Assembly (NCBI RefSeq): GCF_029968015.1 | Contig: NZ_JASCIS010000013.1 | Coordinates: 62,001 to 126,000, forward strand | Direction of reading: 5' to 3' | DNA length: 64,000 nucleotides | DNA from: Streptomyces luteolus | GTDB taxonomy: Bacteria; Actinomycetota; Actinomycetes; Streptomycetales; Streptomycetaceae | Part shown: piece after piece, positions 8,069-17,943 of the stretch | Numbering within the stretch: position 1 is the stretch's first letter | Layout: each line of letters starts with the position of its first letter | Position numbers and translations under genes: made by a program | The notes under the pieces: generated by a model | The model's input: only the letters and a program-made list of their open reading frames with translations | Database searches by the model: none | Told to the model about the DNA's origin: nothing

Positions 8069-10801
8069 CTAGGCGTCGCCGCCCGCCGCGCCCGGGTCGG
8101 CCGCCGTCACGTCGAGCAGCTGGTAGTGGTCCACGGCCTGCTTCAGGACCGAGCGGTCCACCTTGCCGTCCCTGGCCAGCTCGGTGAGCACCGCGAGGAC
8201 GATCGACTGCGCGTCGATGTGGAAGTACCGGCGGGCCGCGCCCCGGGTGTCCGCGAAGCCGAAGCCGTCCGCGCCGAGCGAGGTGTACTGCCCCGGCACC
8301 CAGCGCGAGATCTGGTCCGGCACCGACCGCATCCAGTCCGAGACCGCCACGAACGGACCCTCGGCACCCTGGAGCTTCTGCGTCACGTACGGCGTGCGCT
8401 GGTCCTCCTCCGGGTGCAGCAGGTTGTGCCGGTCCACCTCGACGGCCTCGCGCCGCAGCTCGTTCCAGGACGTCGCCGACCAGACATCGGCCTTGACGTT
8501 CCACTCCTCGGCGAGGATCCGCTGCGCCTCGACCGCCCACGGCACCGCGACACCGGACGCCATGATCTGCGCCGGGATCGCACCCGACTCCCCGCGCTTG
8601 AGGAGGTGGATGCCCTTGAGGATGCCCTCGACGTCCACGTCCTCAGGCTCCGCCGGGTGCTGGATCGGCTCGTTGTAGACCGTCAGGTAGTAGAAGACGT
8701 CCTCGCTCTGAGGCCCGTACATCCGGCGCAGGCCGTCCTTCACGATGTGCGCGATCTCGTACCCGAACGCCGGGTCGTAGGCGACACAGCCCGGGTTCGT
8801 CGAGGCGAGCAACTGCGAGTGCCCGTCCGCGTGCTGGAGGCCCTCGCCGGTGAGTGTCGTACGCCCCGCGGTGGCGCCCAGGACGAAGCCTCGGGCCAGC
8901 TGGTCGGCCATCTGCCAGAACTGGTCGCCGGTCCGCTGGAAGCCGAACATCGAGTAGAAGACGTACACCGGGATCAGCGGCTCGCCATGCGTCGCGTACG
9001 CCGAGCCCGCGGCGATCAGCGAGGCCGTGCAGCCCGCCTCCGAGATGCCGTCGTGCAGCATCTGCCCGGTCGGCGACTCCTTGTACGCGAGCAGGAGTTC
9101 GCGGTCGACCGCCTCGTACTGCTGGCCGAGCGGGTTGTAGATCTTCGCGCTCGGGAAGAACGCGTCCATGCCGAACGTGCGGTACTCATCCGGCGCGATC
9201 AGCACGAAGCGCCTGCCGATCTCCTTGTCCCGCATGAGGTCCTTCAGGATGCGGACGAACGCCATGGTCGTGGCGATCGACTGCTGACCCGAGCCCTTCT
9301 TCGCGGCCGCGTACGTCTTGTCCTCGGGCAGCTGCAGCGGCTTCGCGCGCACGACACGGGTCGGGACGTACCCGCCGAGGCCGAGGCGCCGGTCGTGCAT
9401 GTACTGGATCTCGTCCGAGTCCCGGCCCGGGTGGTAGTAGGGCGGAACGCCGTCCTCCAGTTGCTTGTCCGTGATCGGCAGGTGCAGCCGGTCCCGGAAG
9501 CCCTTGAGGTCGTCGACCGTCAGCTTCTTCATCTGGTGCGTGGCGTTGCGGCCCTCGAAGTTGGGGCCGAGCGTCCAGCCCTTGACCGTCTGCGCCAGGA
9601 TCACGGTCGGCTGGCCCTTGTGCGCCTTGGCCGCCGAGAACGCCGCGAAGATCTTCTTGTGGTCGTGACCGCCACGGCCCAGGTGCAGGATCTGGTCGTC
9701 GGTCATGTTCTCGACCATGGCGCGCAGCCGGTGGTCACCGCCGAAGAAGTGGTCGCGGATGTACGCACCGGTCTCGGTCGCGTACGTCTGGAACTGGCCG
9801 TCGGGCGTGGTGTTGAGCTTGTTGACCAGGATGCCGTCCCGGTCCTGCGCGAGCAGCGGGTCCCAACTCCGGTCCCACACCAGCTTGATGACGTTCCATC
9901 CGGCGCCCCGGAACTGCGACTCCAGCTCCTGGATGATCTTCCCGTTGCCGCGCACCGGGCCGTCGAGCCGCTGCAGGTTGCAGTTGACGACGAAGGTCAG
10001 GTTGTCCAGGCCCTCACGCGCGGCGATGGACAGCTGCCCGAGCGACTCGGGCTCGTCCATCTCGCCGTCGCCGAGGAACGCCCACACATGCGACTTGGAG
10101 GTGTCGGCGATGTCGCGCGCCTCCATGTACCGGTTCATCCGCGCCTGGAAGATCGCGCCGAGCGGGCCGAGGCCCATCGAGACGGTCGGGAACTCCCAGA
10201 AGTCCGGCATGAGTCGCGGATGCGGGTACGAGGAAAGGCCGTTCGGCGCCTTGGACTTCTCCTGCCGGAAGCCGTCCAGCTGCTCCTCGCTGAGCCGGTC
10301 CAGGAGGAACGCGCGGGCGTAGATGCCCGGCGAGGCGTGGCCCTGGAAGAAGATCTGGTCGCCGCCGTCGCCCTCTTCCTTGCCGCGGAAGAAGTGGTTG
10401 AAGCCCACGTCGTACAGCGAGGCGGAGGACGCGAACGTGGCGATGTGGCCGCCGACGCCGATGCCGGGGCGCTGCGCGCGCGAGACCATGACCGCCGCGT
10501 TCCAGCGGGTCGCGTTCAGGACCTTGCGCTCGATCTCCTCGTTGCCGGGGAAGAACGGCTCGTCCTTGGTGGCGATGGTGTTGATGTAGTCCGTGCTGCG
10601 CATCTCGGGTACGGCGACGCGCTTCTCACGGGCCCGCTCGATGAGCCGGAGCATCAGGTAGCGCGCGCGCTCGCGGCCGCGCTCGTCGACCGCCGCGTCC
10701 AGCGAGTCGAGCCACTCCTGAGTCTCTTCGGGATCAAAGTCCGGGACCTGGCTGGGCAGGCCGCCAATGATGATCGGGTTGCGATCGGATCCGGAAGCCA
10801 C
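8069..10801 (-). CDS. aceE: Pyruvate dehydrogenase E1 component, homodimeric type
   Basis: 910 residues, the usual length of the single-chain AceE. It decarboxylates pyruvate with thiamine diphosphate and hands the acetyl group to the E2 lipoyl domain. The ThDP-binding motif is GDGEMDE at residues 244-250, followed by [14 protein letters not shown]. Strongly conserved blocks include [36 protein letters not shown] and [21 protein letters not shown]2 and E3 are not in the window, as is usual in actinomycetes where the complex is dispersed. The start is the GTG at 10801, five bases after AAGGA; the frame stays open upstream to 10900 but has no SD or family support. A divergent promoter region separates it from the DUF3052 gene. 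Confidence 0.97.
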   Translation of the reverse strand: MASGSDRNPIIIGGLPSQVPDFDPEETQEWLDSLDAAVDERGRERARYLMLRLIERAREKRVAVPEMRSTDYINTIATKDEPFFPGNEEIERKVLNATRWNAAVMVSRAQRPGIGVGGHIATFASSASLYDVGFNHFFRGKEEGDGGDQIFFQGHASPGIYARAFLLDRLSEEQLDGFRQEKSKAPNGLSSYPHPRLMPDFWEFPTVSMGLGPLGAIFQARMNRYMEARDIADTSKSHVWAFLGDGEMDEPESLGQLSIAAREGLDNLTFVVNCNLQRLDGPVRGNGKIIQELESQFRGAGWNVIKLVWDRSWDPLLAQDRDGILVNKLNTTPDGQFQTYATETGAYIRDHFFGGDHRLRAMVENMTDDQILHLGRGGHDHKKIFAAFSAAKAHKGQPTVILAQTVKGWTLGPNFEGRNATHQMKKLTVDDLKGFRDRLHLPITDKQLEDGVPPYYHPGRDSDEIQYMHDRRLGLGGYVPTRVVRAKPLQLPEDKTYAAAKKGSGQQSIATTMAFVRILKDLMRDKEIGRRFVLIAPDEYRTFGMDAFFPSAKIYNPLGQQYEAVDRELLLAYKESPTGQMLHDGISEAGCTASLIAAGSAYATHGEPLIPVYVFYSMFGFQRTGDQFWQMADQLARGFVLGATAGRTTLTGEGLQHADGHSQLLASTNPGCVAYDPAFGYEIAHIVKDGLRRMYGPQSEDVFYYLTVYNEPIQHPAEPEDVDVEGILKGIHLLKRGESGAIPAQIMASGVAVPWAVEAQRILAEEWNVKADVWSATSWNELRREAVEVDRHNLLHPEEDQRTPYVTQKLQGAEGPFVAVSDWMRSVPDQISRWVPGQYTSLGADGFGFADTRGAARRYFHIDAQSIVLAVLTELARDGKVDRSVLKQAVDHYQLLDVTAADPGAAGGDA

Positions 10802-11172
10802 GCTGTTCCTTCGCTGTCGGTCGTGCTCGGTGTTCTGGGCTGGGGAATGGGCCTGGTACGCCGTCGATTGTCGTCCCCATCGTCCACCTCGGTCGCGCAA
10901 ACGTCATCTGTACCGTTAGGTAACCAGTACGCGGCCACCCGGGCCGCGATTACCACAGGACCGGCAAAACAGGCCAGAATGGCCTGGGGTGAACAACGGA
11001 TACCCGGCAAAGCGCTGCCGGCGCCGCGAAGGCGCCGCCAGGAACGTCACCGTTTCGGCGGTCTCGACGGCCGGGTACTTGCGCGATCCGCCCCGCACGT
11101 GTGGACTACGGCCAGTGGCCCACGTATGCGTGCGGCCGAGAACAACTTCCAAACATGATCAGGAGGCAATCC
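10802..11172. promoter_or_regulatory. 371-base divergent intergenic region between aceE and the DUF3052 gene
   Basis: No gene is supported here. It must hold the aceE promoter (minus) and the DUF3052 promoter (plus). The least GC-rich part, near 10896-10990, contains a small GTTA-GG-TAAC dyad at 10914-10923 and short A-rich tracts. I cannot assign -35 and -10 boxes with confidence. Confidence 0.5.
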
Positions 11173-11613
11173 GTGAGCGCGACCGCGGACCACGCGGAGA
11201 CGAGCCTGGCCGAGAGGCTGGGCTTCCAGTCCGGGCAGGTGGTCCAGGAGATCGGCTACGACGACGACGTCGACATGGAGCTCCGCGAGGCCATTGAACA
11301 GACCATCGGCGACGATGGCGATCTCGTCGACGAGGAATACGACGATGTGGCCGACGCCGTGGTGCTCTGGTTCCGCGAGGACGACGGGGACCTGACGGAT
11401 GCCCTGGTGGACGCCATCGCGTACATCGAGGAAGGCGGCCCGATCCTGCTGCTGACCCCGAAGACCGGCCGCGACGGATATGTCGAGCCGAGCGAGATCA
11501 GCGACGCGGCCGCCACCGCGGGCCTGACCGCGAGCAAGAGCGTCAGCGTGGGCAAGGACTGGTCGGGCAGCCGACTCGCCACCCCCAAGGCGGCGAAGTC
11601 CGGCAAGCGCTGA
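11173..11613 (+). CDS. DUF3052 family protein
   Basis: 146 residues, acidic (DDDVD, IGDDGDLVDEEYDD), starting VSATADHAETSLAERLGF. The central part (VVLWFREDDGDLTDALVDAI) and GPILLLTPKTGRDGYVEPSEI are typical of this actinobacterial family of unknown function. The GTG at 11173 is chosen because a full AGGAGG SD lies at 11161-11166. Gene order aceE - DUF3052 - peroxiredoxin matches the mycobacterial order aceE, Rv2239c, ahpE, so the neighbourhood is conserved across actinobacteria. A link to pyruvate oxidation or redox is suggested but unproven. Confidence 0.9.
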   Translation: MSATADHAETSLAERLGFQSGQVVQEIGYDDDVDMELREAIEQTIGDDGDLVDEEYDDVADAVVLWFREDDGDLTDALVDAIAYIEEGGPILLLTPKTGRDGYVEPSEISDAAATAGLTASKSVSVGKDWSGSRLATPKAAKSGKR

Positions 11614-11631
11614 ACCTTTCACGCAGCCTTC

Positions 11632-11664
11632 GAACCCCCGTCGGCCACCGGTCGGCGGGGGTTC
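11632..11664 (+). terminator. Terminator after the DUF3052 gene
   Basis: GAACCCCCG at 11632-11640 pairs with CGGGGGTTC at 11656-11664, and inner bases CGGCC/GGTCG extend the stem. It lies 18 bases past the DUF3052 stop and before the peroxiredoxin start. Confidence 0.75.
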
Positions 11665-11730
11665 ACGCATGCCCGGCCCCCATCGCTAGGCTGGCCCCAC
11701 CTGAACAGCCCTACGGAGGGATCCGTCCTC

Positions 11731-12198
11731 ATGGCACTCGCTGGCCTCGCGACCGGCACCAAGGCCCCGGACTTCGAGCTCAAGAACCAGCACGGAGAGA
11801 CCGTCCGCCTGTCGGACTTCCGCGGCGAGAAGAACGTCGTGCTGCTCTTCTACCCCTTCGCCTTCACCGGCGTCTGCACCGGCGAGCTGTGCGCCCTGCG
11901 GGACGAGCTGCCGAAGTTCGTCAACGACGACGTGCAGCTGCTCGCCGTCTCCAACGACTCGCCCTTCACGCTCCGCGTCTTCGCCGAGCAGGAGGGCCTC
12001 GAGTACCCGCTGCTCTCCGACTTCTGGCCGCACGGCGAGGCCTCGCGTGCGTACGGCGTCTTCGACGAGGAGAAGGGCTGCGCCGTGCGCGGCACCTTCA
12101 TCATCGACAAGGAGGGCGTGATCCGCTGGACCGTCGTCAACGCGCTGCCCGACGCACGTGACCTGAACGAGTACGTCACGGCCCTCGGCAGCCTCTGA
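11731..12198 (+). CDS. Peroxiredoxin, AhpE/PrxQ-like
   Basis: 155 residues with a thioredoxin-fold AhpC/TSA domain. The peroxidatic Cys is in [12 protein letters not shown] (Cys49). A second Cys at position 54 gives the C-x4-C spacing of PrxQ/Bcp enzymes, so this protein may form an intramolecular disulfide, unlike classical one-Cys AhpE. The downstream Arg in [14 protein letters not shown] is the conserved catalytic Arg. It would reduce hydroperoxides in the cytoplasm. It lies in the conserved aceE - DUF3052 - ahpE neighbourhood. The ATG at 11731 has GGAGGG about ten bases upstream. Confidence 0.92.
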   Translation: MALAGLATGTKAPDFELKNQHGETVRLSDFRGEKNVVLLFYPFAFTGVCTGELCALRDELPKFVNDDVQLLAVSNDSPFTLRVFAEQEGLEYPLLSDFWPHGEASRAYGVFDEEKGCAVRGTFIIDKEGVIRWTVVNALPDARDLNEYVTALGSL

Positions 12199-12330
12199 AC
12201 AGCTCGACGACCTCGTGATCCCGGGACGAATAGCCTGTTTGATGCGGGAACCGGTCACTAGGATCCAGTCGTTGATCCGATGCCAACGCACGACGGGGGC
12301 GCTGCCCCTGTACACCAATTGGGAGGACTC

Positions 12331-12906
12331 GTGGGAGTCAGCCTCAGCAAGGGCGGCAACGTCTCGCTGACCAAGGAGGCCCCTGGCCTCACGGATGTGA
12401 CGATCGGCCTCGGCTGGGACGTCCGCACCACCACCGGTACGGACTTCGACCTCGACGCCAGCGCCATCCTGGCGCAGGAGGACGGCAAGGTCGCCAGCGA
12501 CGCCAGCTTCGTCTTCTTCAACAACCTCAAGAGCCCCGACGGCTCGGTCGAGCACACCGGTGACAACATCACCGGTGAGGGCGAGGGCGACGACGAGCAG
12601 ATCAAGGTCAACCTCACGGGTGTCCCCGCCGAGGTCACCAAGATCGTGTTCCCGGTCTCGATCTACGACGCCGAGAACCGCCAGCAGTCCTTCGGCCAGG
12701 TCCGCAACGCGTTCATCCGCGTCGTGAACCAGGCCGGCGGAGCCGAGATCGCGCGGTACGACCTCTCCGAGGACGCCTCGACGGAGACCGCGATGGTCTT
12801 CGGCGAGCTGTACCGCCACGGCGCGGAGTGGAAGTTCCGCGCCATCGGCCAGGGGTACGCCTCGGGCCTGCGCGGCATCGCGCAGGACTTCGGCGTGAAC
12901 GTCTGA
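12331..12906 (+). CDS. TerD-family stress protein (copy 1)
   Basis: 191 residues. The two-part TerD fold is evident from [20 protein letters not shown], the Ca2+-binding DFDLDASA and [18 protein letters not shown] motifs, and a C-terminal [17 protein letters not shown]...[18 protein letters not shown]. TerD proteins bind calcium and take part in membrane-associated responses to tellurite, phage and other stress, and in Streptomyces affect development. The GTG start is fixed by GGGAGG at 12321-12326. It is followed 99 bases later by a close paralogue. Confidence 0.95.
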   Translation: MGVSLSKGGNVSLTKEAPGLTDVTIGLGWDVRTTTGTDFDLDASAILAQEDGKVASDASFVFFNNLKSPDGSVEHTGDNITGEGEGDDEQIKVNLTGVPAEVTKIVFPVSIYDAENRQQSFGQVRNAFIRVVNQAGGAEIARYDLSEDASTETAMVFGELYRHGAEWKFRAIGQGYASGLRGIAQDFGVNV

Positions 12907-13005
12907 GCCACGCACCGCCACGCATGACCCGGCCCGGCGCCGCACTCTCCGTGCGGCGCCGGACGCGCTGGACCACCGCACCACCACCTCGGGGAGGACA
13001 CGAAC

Positions 13006-13581
13006 ATGGGCGTCACGCTCGCCAAGGGGGGCAATGTCTCCCTCTCCAAAGCCGCACCGAACCTGACACAGGTCCTTGTCGGACTCGGCTGGGACGCACG
13101 TTCCACCACCGGGGCCCCCTTCGACCTCGACGCGAGCGCCCTGGTCTGCAAGTCCGGACGGGTGCTCGGCGACGAATGGTTCGTCTTCTACAACCAGCTC
13201 ACGAGCCCCGACGGCTCGGTCGAGCACACCGGCGACAACCTCACCGGTGAGGGCGACGGCGACGACGAGTCCCTGCTCGTGGACCTCTCCAAGGTCCCCG
13301 CCGAGGTCGACAAGATCGTCTTTCCCGTCTCCATCCACGACGCGGACAACAGGGGCCAGACCTTCGGACAGGTCAGCAACGCGTTCATCCGCGTCGTGAA
13401 CCAGGCCGACGGTCAGGAGCTCGCGCGGTACGACCTCTCCGAGGACGCGTCCACGGAGACGGCGATGATCTTCGGCGAGGTGTACCGGTACGGCGAGGAG
13501 TGGAAGTTCCGCGCCGTAGGCCAGGGGTACGCGTCAGGGCTGCGGGGCATCGCTCTAGACTTCGGGGTCAATGTTTCGTAA
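13006..13581 (+). CDS. TerD-family stress protein (copy 2)
   Basis: 191 residues, same length as and closely related to the preceding TerD protein, so the two are a tandem duplication. It keeps the calcium-binding acidic motifs ([27 protein letters not shown]) and the C-terminal [20 protein letters not shown]. Differences concentrate at the start of the mature fold ([18 protein letters not shown]). The ATG at 13006 is preceded by GGGGAGGACACGAAC. It probably shares a transcript with the neighbouring ter genes. Confidence 0.95.
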   Translation: MGVTLAKGGNVSLSKAAPNLTQVLVGLGWDARSTTGAPFDLDASALVCKSGRVLGDEWFVFYNQLTSPDGSVEHTGDNLTGEGDGDDESLLVDLSKVPAEVDKIVFPVSIHDADNRGQTFGQVSNAFIRVVNQADGQELARYDLSEDASTETAMIFGEVYRYGEEWKFRAVGQGYASGLRGIALDFGVNVS

Positions 13582-13657
13582 AGCCGCGCACGGCTCGGGG
13601 GAGTCCCCTTCTCGTCGCGGGCGCGGGGACGCCCCGTACACAACGATTGGGTAGCCA

Positions 13658-14779
13658 GTGGTATTGAGAACCTTCGGCTGGTCGTTCGCGGTCACCGCGG
13701 CCGGCCTGGTCGCAGCGGTGTTCATCGGGGGGTGGCAGGCGTTCGGGATCGTGGCGATCCTGTCGATCCTCGAGATCTCGCTGTCCTTCGACAACGCGGT
13801 GGTCAACGCCGGGATCCTGAAGAAGATGAATGCCTTCTGGCAGAAGATCTTCCTCACGGTCGGCATTCTGATCGCCGTCTTCGGCATGCGCCTTGTCTTC
13901 CCCGTCGTCATCGTCGCCGTCAGCGCCAAGATCGGGCCCATCGAGGCCGTCGACCTGGCGATGACGGACAAGGACATGTACCAGCAGCTGGTGACCGACG
14001 CTCACCCGTCGATCGCCGCGTTCGGTGGCATGTTCCTGCTGATGATCTTCCTCGACTTCATCTTCGAGGACCGCGACATCAAGTGGCTCGGCTGGCTGGA
14101 GCGTCCGCTCGCCAAGCTGGGCAAGGTCGACATGCTGTCGGTCTGCATCGCGCTCATCATCCTGATGGTCACCGCGATGACCTTCGCGACCCAGGCCCAC
14201 CAGCACGGCGGCGCCCACGTCGACAAGTCGCAGACGGTGCTGCTCTCCGGCGTCGCCGGTCTGATCACGTACCTCGTGGTCGGCGGTCTCTCCGGCTTCT
14301 TCGAGAACAAGTTGGAGGAAGAGGAGGAGCGCGAGCACGAGGAGGAGGAGCGCGCCGCGCGCGAGGGCAAGCCCAAGTCGGCCGTCGTCCTCGCCGGCAA
14401 GGCCGCGTTCTTCATGTTCCTCTACCTCGAGGTCCTGGACGCGTCCTTCTCCTTCGACGGTGTGATCGGCGCCTTCGCCGTCACCAACGACATCGTCCTG
14501 ATGGCCCTCGGCCTCGGCATCGGCGCCATGTACGTCCGTTCGCTGACGGTCTACCTGGTCCGCGAGGGCACCCTCGACGACTACGTCTACCTGGAGCACG
14601 GCGCGCACTACGCGATCGGTGCCCTCGCCCTGATCCTGCTCGTCACCATCCAGCACGAGATCCCCGAGGTCATCACCGGCTCCATCGGCGTCATCCTGAT
14701 CGCCTGGTCGTTCTGGTCCTCGGTGCGGCGCAACAAGCGCCTGGCCGCGGCCGGGGGCGGCGGCGGACCGAGTTCGTAG
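13658..14779 (+). CDS. DUF475/TerC-family integral membrane protein
   Basis: 373 residues with about nine membrane helices. TerC/DUF475 signatures are the two half-repeats ILEISLSFDNAVVNAGILKK and YLEVLDASFSFDGVIGAFAV, each with the conserved S-F-D-[NG] acidic motif thought to coordinate a metal in the membrane. A very acidic cytoplasmic loop (EEEEEREHEEEER) lies between the halves. It is predicted to work with TerD proteins in metal or tellurite stress, possibly as a manganese or other metal exporter. The start is GTG 76 bases after the second terD. Confidence 0.92.
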   Translation: MVLRTFGWSFAVTAAGLVAAVFIGGWQAFGIVAILSILEISLSFDNAVVNAGILKKMNAFWQKIFLTVGILIAVFGMRLVFPVVIVAVSAKIGPIEAVDLAMTDKDMYQQLVTDAHPSIAAFGGMFLLMIFLDFIFEDRDIKWLGWLERPLAKLGKVDMLSVCIALIILMVTAMTFATQAHQHGGAHVDKSQTVLLSGVAGLITYLVVGGLSGFFENKLEEEEEREHEEEERAAREGKPKSAVVLAGKAAFFMFLYLEVLDASFSFDGVIGAFAVTNDIVLMALGLGIGAMYVRSLTVYLVREGTLDDYVYLEHGAHYAIGALALILLVTIQHEIPEVITGSIGVILIAWSFWSSVRRNKRLAAAGGGGGPSS

Positions 14780-14837
14780 GAGAAGACCGAGGTCTCCTCC
14801 GGGGTGTGATCTGCGGGTAGTTGAGGGAACGCTCTGA

Positions 14838-14879
14838 AGCGGGGCGGTCACGAGGGCATGACCCTCTGACCGCCCCGCT
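14838..14879 (+). terminator. Terminator after the DUF475 gene
   Basis: AGCGGGGCGGTCA from 14838 pairs with TGACCGCCCCGCT ending at 14879, and an inner GAGGG/CCCTC helix is offset by one bulged base. Strong GC-rich hairpin 58 bases after the stop. Confidence 0.8.
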
Positions 14880-14915
14880 GTCACGTATGCAGGCATGTGA
14901 GAAGTTGGGGGCGGA

Positions 14916-15659
14916 ATGTCCTTCTGGGAAGGGCTGTGGCGGGGTCGCGCATCGCAGTTCGAGTCGGGGAACGCGGCGACCAATTCCATCGAGCTCACCA
15001 AGCGCCGTCCGTCGGTGTCCCTGACCAAGCAGGGCGCGGCCACCGGCAATCTGCGCGTCAACCTGTCCTGGCGGATGCGTACTTCGGACATCGAGGGACA
15101 GTCGAAGCGGAGGGGCGGGCTGCTGCGGCAGCCATGGAAGATGTTCCAGCCCGATGTGGTGCAGGCCCACACGCAGGGTGTGGTCAATGTGGACCTGGAC
15201 CTGGGCTGCCTGTACGAGATGACCGACGGCGCCAAGGGCGTCGTCCAACCCCTCGGCAGCTTCTTCGGTGATCTGAACGCCCCGCCCTATGTGAAGCTCA
15301 GCGGGGACGACCGCTTCGGCTCGGCCTCCGGCGAGACGCTGTATGTGAATCTGGACCACCGCGAAGAGATCAAGCGCCTGCTGTTCTTCGTCTACATCTA
15401 CGACCAGACCCCGGCCTTCGACCGTACGCACGCGAAGGTCACCCTCTATCCGAGCAACGGCCCGCGGATCGAGATCGAGATCGACGAGCGCGCCCCGCAG
15501 GCGCGTTCCTGCGCGGTGATCTCTGTGGAGAACGTCAAGGGCGAGCTGGTCGTGCGCCGCGAGGTGAAGTTCGTGTACGGCTTCCAGGCCGAGCTGGACC
15601 GGCTGTACGGCTGGGGCCTGCAGTGGGGCCGGGGCTACAAGGCGAAGGCCGACCGGTAG
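14916..15659 (+). CDS. TerA-like tellurium-resistance family protein
   Basis: 247 residues. The N-terminal leader (SFWEGLWRGRASQFESGN) precedes a TerD-like beta fold: SIELTKRRPSVSLTKQGAAT, VNVDLDLGCLYEMTDG and PYVKLSGDDRFGSASGE, then NLDHREEIKRLLFFVYIYDQ. The length and order match TerA/TerF-like members. It keeps fewer of the acidic calcium ligands than the TerD copies. The stop codon (15657-15659) directly abuts the stop of the convergent TerD-Pro gene, leaving no intergenic base. It belongs to the same stress locus. Confidence 0.88.
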   Translation: MSFWEGLWRGRASQFESGNAATNSIELTKRRPSVSLTKQGAATGNLRVNLSWRMRTSDIEGQSKRRGGLLRQPWKMFQPDVVQAHTQGVVNVDLDLGCLYEMTDGAKGVVQPLGSFFGDLNAPPYVKLSGDDRFGSASGETLYVNLDHREEIKRLLFFVYIYDQTPAFDRTHAKVTLYPSNGPRIEIEIDERAPQARSCAVISVENVKGELVVRREVKFVYGFQAELDRLYGWGLQWGRGYKAKADR

Positions 15660-16556
15660 TCAGCGGGCCAGGAACTGCGGTCCCTGCGGCGGCAGCTTGA
15701 AGTGCGGGTCGGGACCCGGGACGGGTGCGGCCACGGGCTGCGGATAGCCGTACCCGCCCTGCGGCGCGGCGGTCGGCGGCGCCGAGACGGGCTGCGGGTA
15801 GCCGTACCCGGGCGGAGCCGCGGGCGGCGGCTGGCTGGGCGGCTGCGGGTAGCCGTAGCCGGGTGCCGCCGTCGGCGCGGGCGGGGCGACGGTCGGCGGC
15901 AGCGCGGTGTGCTGCGTCGCGGCCTCGGAGTCCGCCCCGGGTTGCCGCGGCTCGGGATCCTTGGCCTCGGGATCCTTGGCATCGCCCCCGGACTGAGCCT
16001 CGGACTCGTCGACGGAGATCCCGAAGTCCGTGGCCAGGCCGACGAGGCCGTTCGAGTAGCCCTCGCCGAGCGCGCGGAACTTCCACGTGTCGCCGCGGCG
16101 GTACAACTCGCCGCAGATCAACGCGGTTTCGGCGCCCGTCTCGGGCTTCACGTCGAAGTACGCGTACGGATCGCCCTCCGCTCCGGCCGCCGCGTCGTAC
16201 AGCGAGATGCGCAGTCCGCGTACGTGCTCGAAGGGGACGCCGTCCGCCGATGCCACTACCAGGACGCGGTCGACTTCGGCTTCCATTCCGGCGAGGTCGG
16301 CCTGGACGGAATCGCTCAGTCCGTCGGCGACGCGCTTCTTGCCGAGCCGCCGGACCGTGCCGGAGGGGTGCCGGGGCTGGTTGTAGAAGACGAAGTCCTC
16401 GTCGGAGCGGACCCGGCCCTCGGGGGAGAGCAGCAGTGCCGAGACGTCGATGTCCGGGGCTCCCGACGCTGCGGGCCCCGGGGTCCAGCGCAGCACGGCG
16501 TGTACGGCCATGGCTTCGAGCGGGACGTTCGACCCCTTCAGCATCGCGTGCGTCAT
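15660..16556 (-). CDS. TerD-family protein with Pro/Gly/Tyr-rich C-terminal tail
   Basis: 298 residues. Residues 1-175 form a TerD domain (SGAPDIDVSALLLSPEGRV, DEDFVFYNQPRHPSGTVRR, ETALICGELYRRGDTWKFRA). The remaining 120 residues are a low-complexity tail with acidic repeats (DAKDPEAKDPEP) and three copies of GYGYPQP, of the kind seen on surface-associated or phase-separating proteins. The ATG at 16556 follows AGGATGACGGC; the frame is open upstream to 16679 without family support. It is divergent from the HpcH/StiP/HAD operon and may share regulation with it. Confidence 0.9.
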   Translation of the reverse strand: MTHAMLKGSNVPLEAMAVHAVLRWTPGPAASGAPDIDVSALLLSPEGRVRSDEDFVFYNQPRHPSGTVRRLGKKRVADGLSDSVQADLAGMEAEVDRVLVVASADGVPFEHVRGLRISLYDAAAGAEGDPYAYFDVKPETGAETALICGELYRRGDTWKFRALGEGYSNGLVGLATDFGISVDESEAQSGGDAKDPEAKDPEPRQPGADSEAATQHTALPPTVAPPAPTAAPGYGYPQPPSQPPPAAPPGYGYPQPVSAPPTAAPQGGYGYPQPVAAPVPGPDPHFKLPPQGPQFLAR

Positions 16557-16741
16557 GCCGTCATCCTGCCTTCCCCGGCCAGGCAGGGACAACGCGGGGG
16601 GCGTCGGCGGGGCGGGGTCCGCTCGCGGGAGACATGAGGGGGTTACCTGAATTTCATGCGAGCAGGGAACCCCTGACATGCTCGTTTACGTACTATTACC
16701 GGCCACATATGGTCGGTCGGCTGTCTACAACGGGGAGTCTC

Positions 16742-17926
16742 ATGCGTCATTTCGGGCACATTGCGCCTGAGATCCGGAACCGCTTGTTCCACACGGAACC
16801 CTGCGAGTTCACCGCGGACTCTCCCGCATCGCTCCTCTCGGTCGCCCTCGGCGCCACCCTGTACTCGCCGGCGACCCGCCCCCACCTCGCCGACGACGTC
16901 GTCAAGCAGGCGCGGCGCGGAGTGGCCTCGATGGTGCTGTGCCTGGAGGACTCCATCGACGACGCGGACGTCGTCGGCGCCGAGGAGAACCTCGTCGCCC
17001 AGCTGTCCGTGCTCGCCGCCCGCGAAGAAGGGGCCGCGGCGGCCGGGCAGCTGCCGCTGCTCTTCATCCGCGTCCGGCACGCCGCCCAGATATCCGACCT
17101 CGTGCGCCGCCTCGGCCCCGCGGCCCGCATCCTCTCCGGCTTCGTCCTGCCGAAGTTCACCGAGGAGCGCGGCGTGCCCTTCCTGGAGGCGCTCACCGCA
17201 GCCGAGGCCGCCAGCGGACGCCGGCTCTTCGCCATGCCCGTCCTGGAGTCGCCCGAGCTGCTCCACCTGGAGACCCGCGCCGACACCCTCACCGGCATCG
17301 CCCGCACCGTCGACAAGTACCGCGACCGCGTCCTCGCCCTGCGCCTCGGCGTCACCGACTTCTGCTCCGCCTACGGACTGCGCCGCCAGCCCGACATGAC
17401 CGCGTACGACGTGCAGATCGTCGCCTCCGTCATCGCCGACGTCGTCAACGTCCTCGGCCGGGCGGACGGCACCGGGTTCACCGTGACCGGGCCCGTATGG
17501 GAGTACTTCCGCGCCCAGGAGCGGATGTTCAAGCCGCAGCTGCGCAACAGCCCCTTCCTCGGCCGCGCCGAGGAGCTCCGTACCGCCCTCATCGAGCACG
17601 ACATCGACGGACTGCTCCGCGAGATCGGCCTCGACCGGGCCAACGGACTGCTCGGCAAGACCTGCATCCACCCCTCGCACGTCCTGCCCGTGCACGCCCT
17701 CTCCGTGGTCAGCCACGAGGAGTTCAGCGACGCCCAGGACATCCTGCGCCCCGAGCGCTGCGGCGGTGGAGTCATGCGCTCCGCCTACACGAACAAGATG
17801 AACGAGGTGAAGCCGCACCGCGCCTGGGCCGAGCGGACCCTCAAACGCGCCCAGGCCTTCGGGGTCGCGGGCGAGGACGTCGGCTTCGTGGAGCTGCTGA
17901 CCGCGGGACTGACCGGCGGCACCTGA
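16742..17926 (+). CDS. HpcH/HpaI aldolase/citrate lyase family protein (ter-associated)
   Basis: 394 residues. The TIM-barrel C-C lyase motifs are present: ATLYSPATRPHLADD, VLCLEDSIDDADV with the acidic metal-binding residues, FVLPKFTEE, and a Glu in PVLESPELL. This subgroup occurs with TerD genes and with the downstream phosphoribosyltransferase and HAD genes. Comparative genomics has proposed that the set makes a nucleoside-like metabolite (the Ter-linked biosynthetic module described by the Aravind group). The exact reaction is unknown. The ATG at 16742 is preceded by ACGGGGAGTCTC. The next gene begins 17 bases downstream. Confidence 0.9.
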   Translation: MRHFGHIAPEIRNRLFHTEPCEFTADSPASLLSVALGATLYSPATRPHLADDVVKQARRGVASMVLCLEDSIDDADVVGAEENLVAQLSVLAAREEGAAAAGQLPLLFIRVRHAAQISDLVRRLGPAARILSGFVLPKFTEERGVPFLEALTAAEAASGRRLFAMPVLESPELLHLETRADTLTGIARTVDKYRDRVLALRLGVTDFCSAYGLRRQPDMTAYDVQIVASVIADVVNVLGRADGTGFTVTGPVWEYFRAQERMFKPQLRNSPFLGRAEELRTALIEHDIDGLLREIGLDRANGLLGKTCIHPSHVLPVHALSVVSHEEFSDAQDILRPERCGGGVMRSAYTNKMNEVKPHRAWAERTLKRAQAFGVAGEDVGFVELLTAGLTGGT

Positions 17927-17943
17927 CCTGACAGGTCGACGAC

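Noticed and set aside
7970..11158. Very long open frame antisense to aceE (over 1000 codons)
   Set aside because: Arg/Val/Asp-biased translation typical of the antisense strand of GC-rich genes; aceE on the other strand has full family support.
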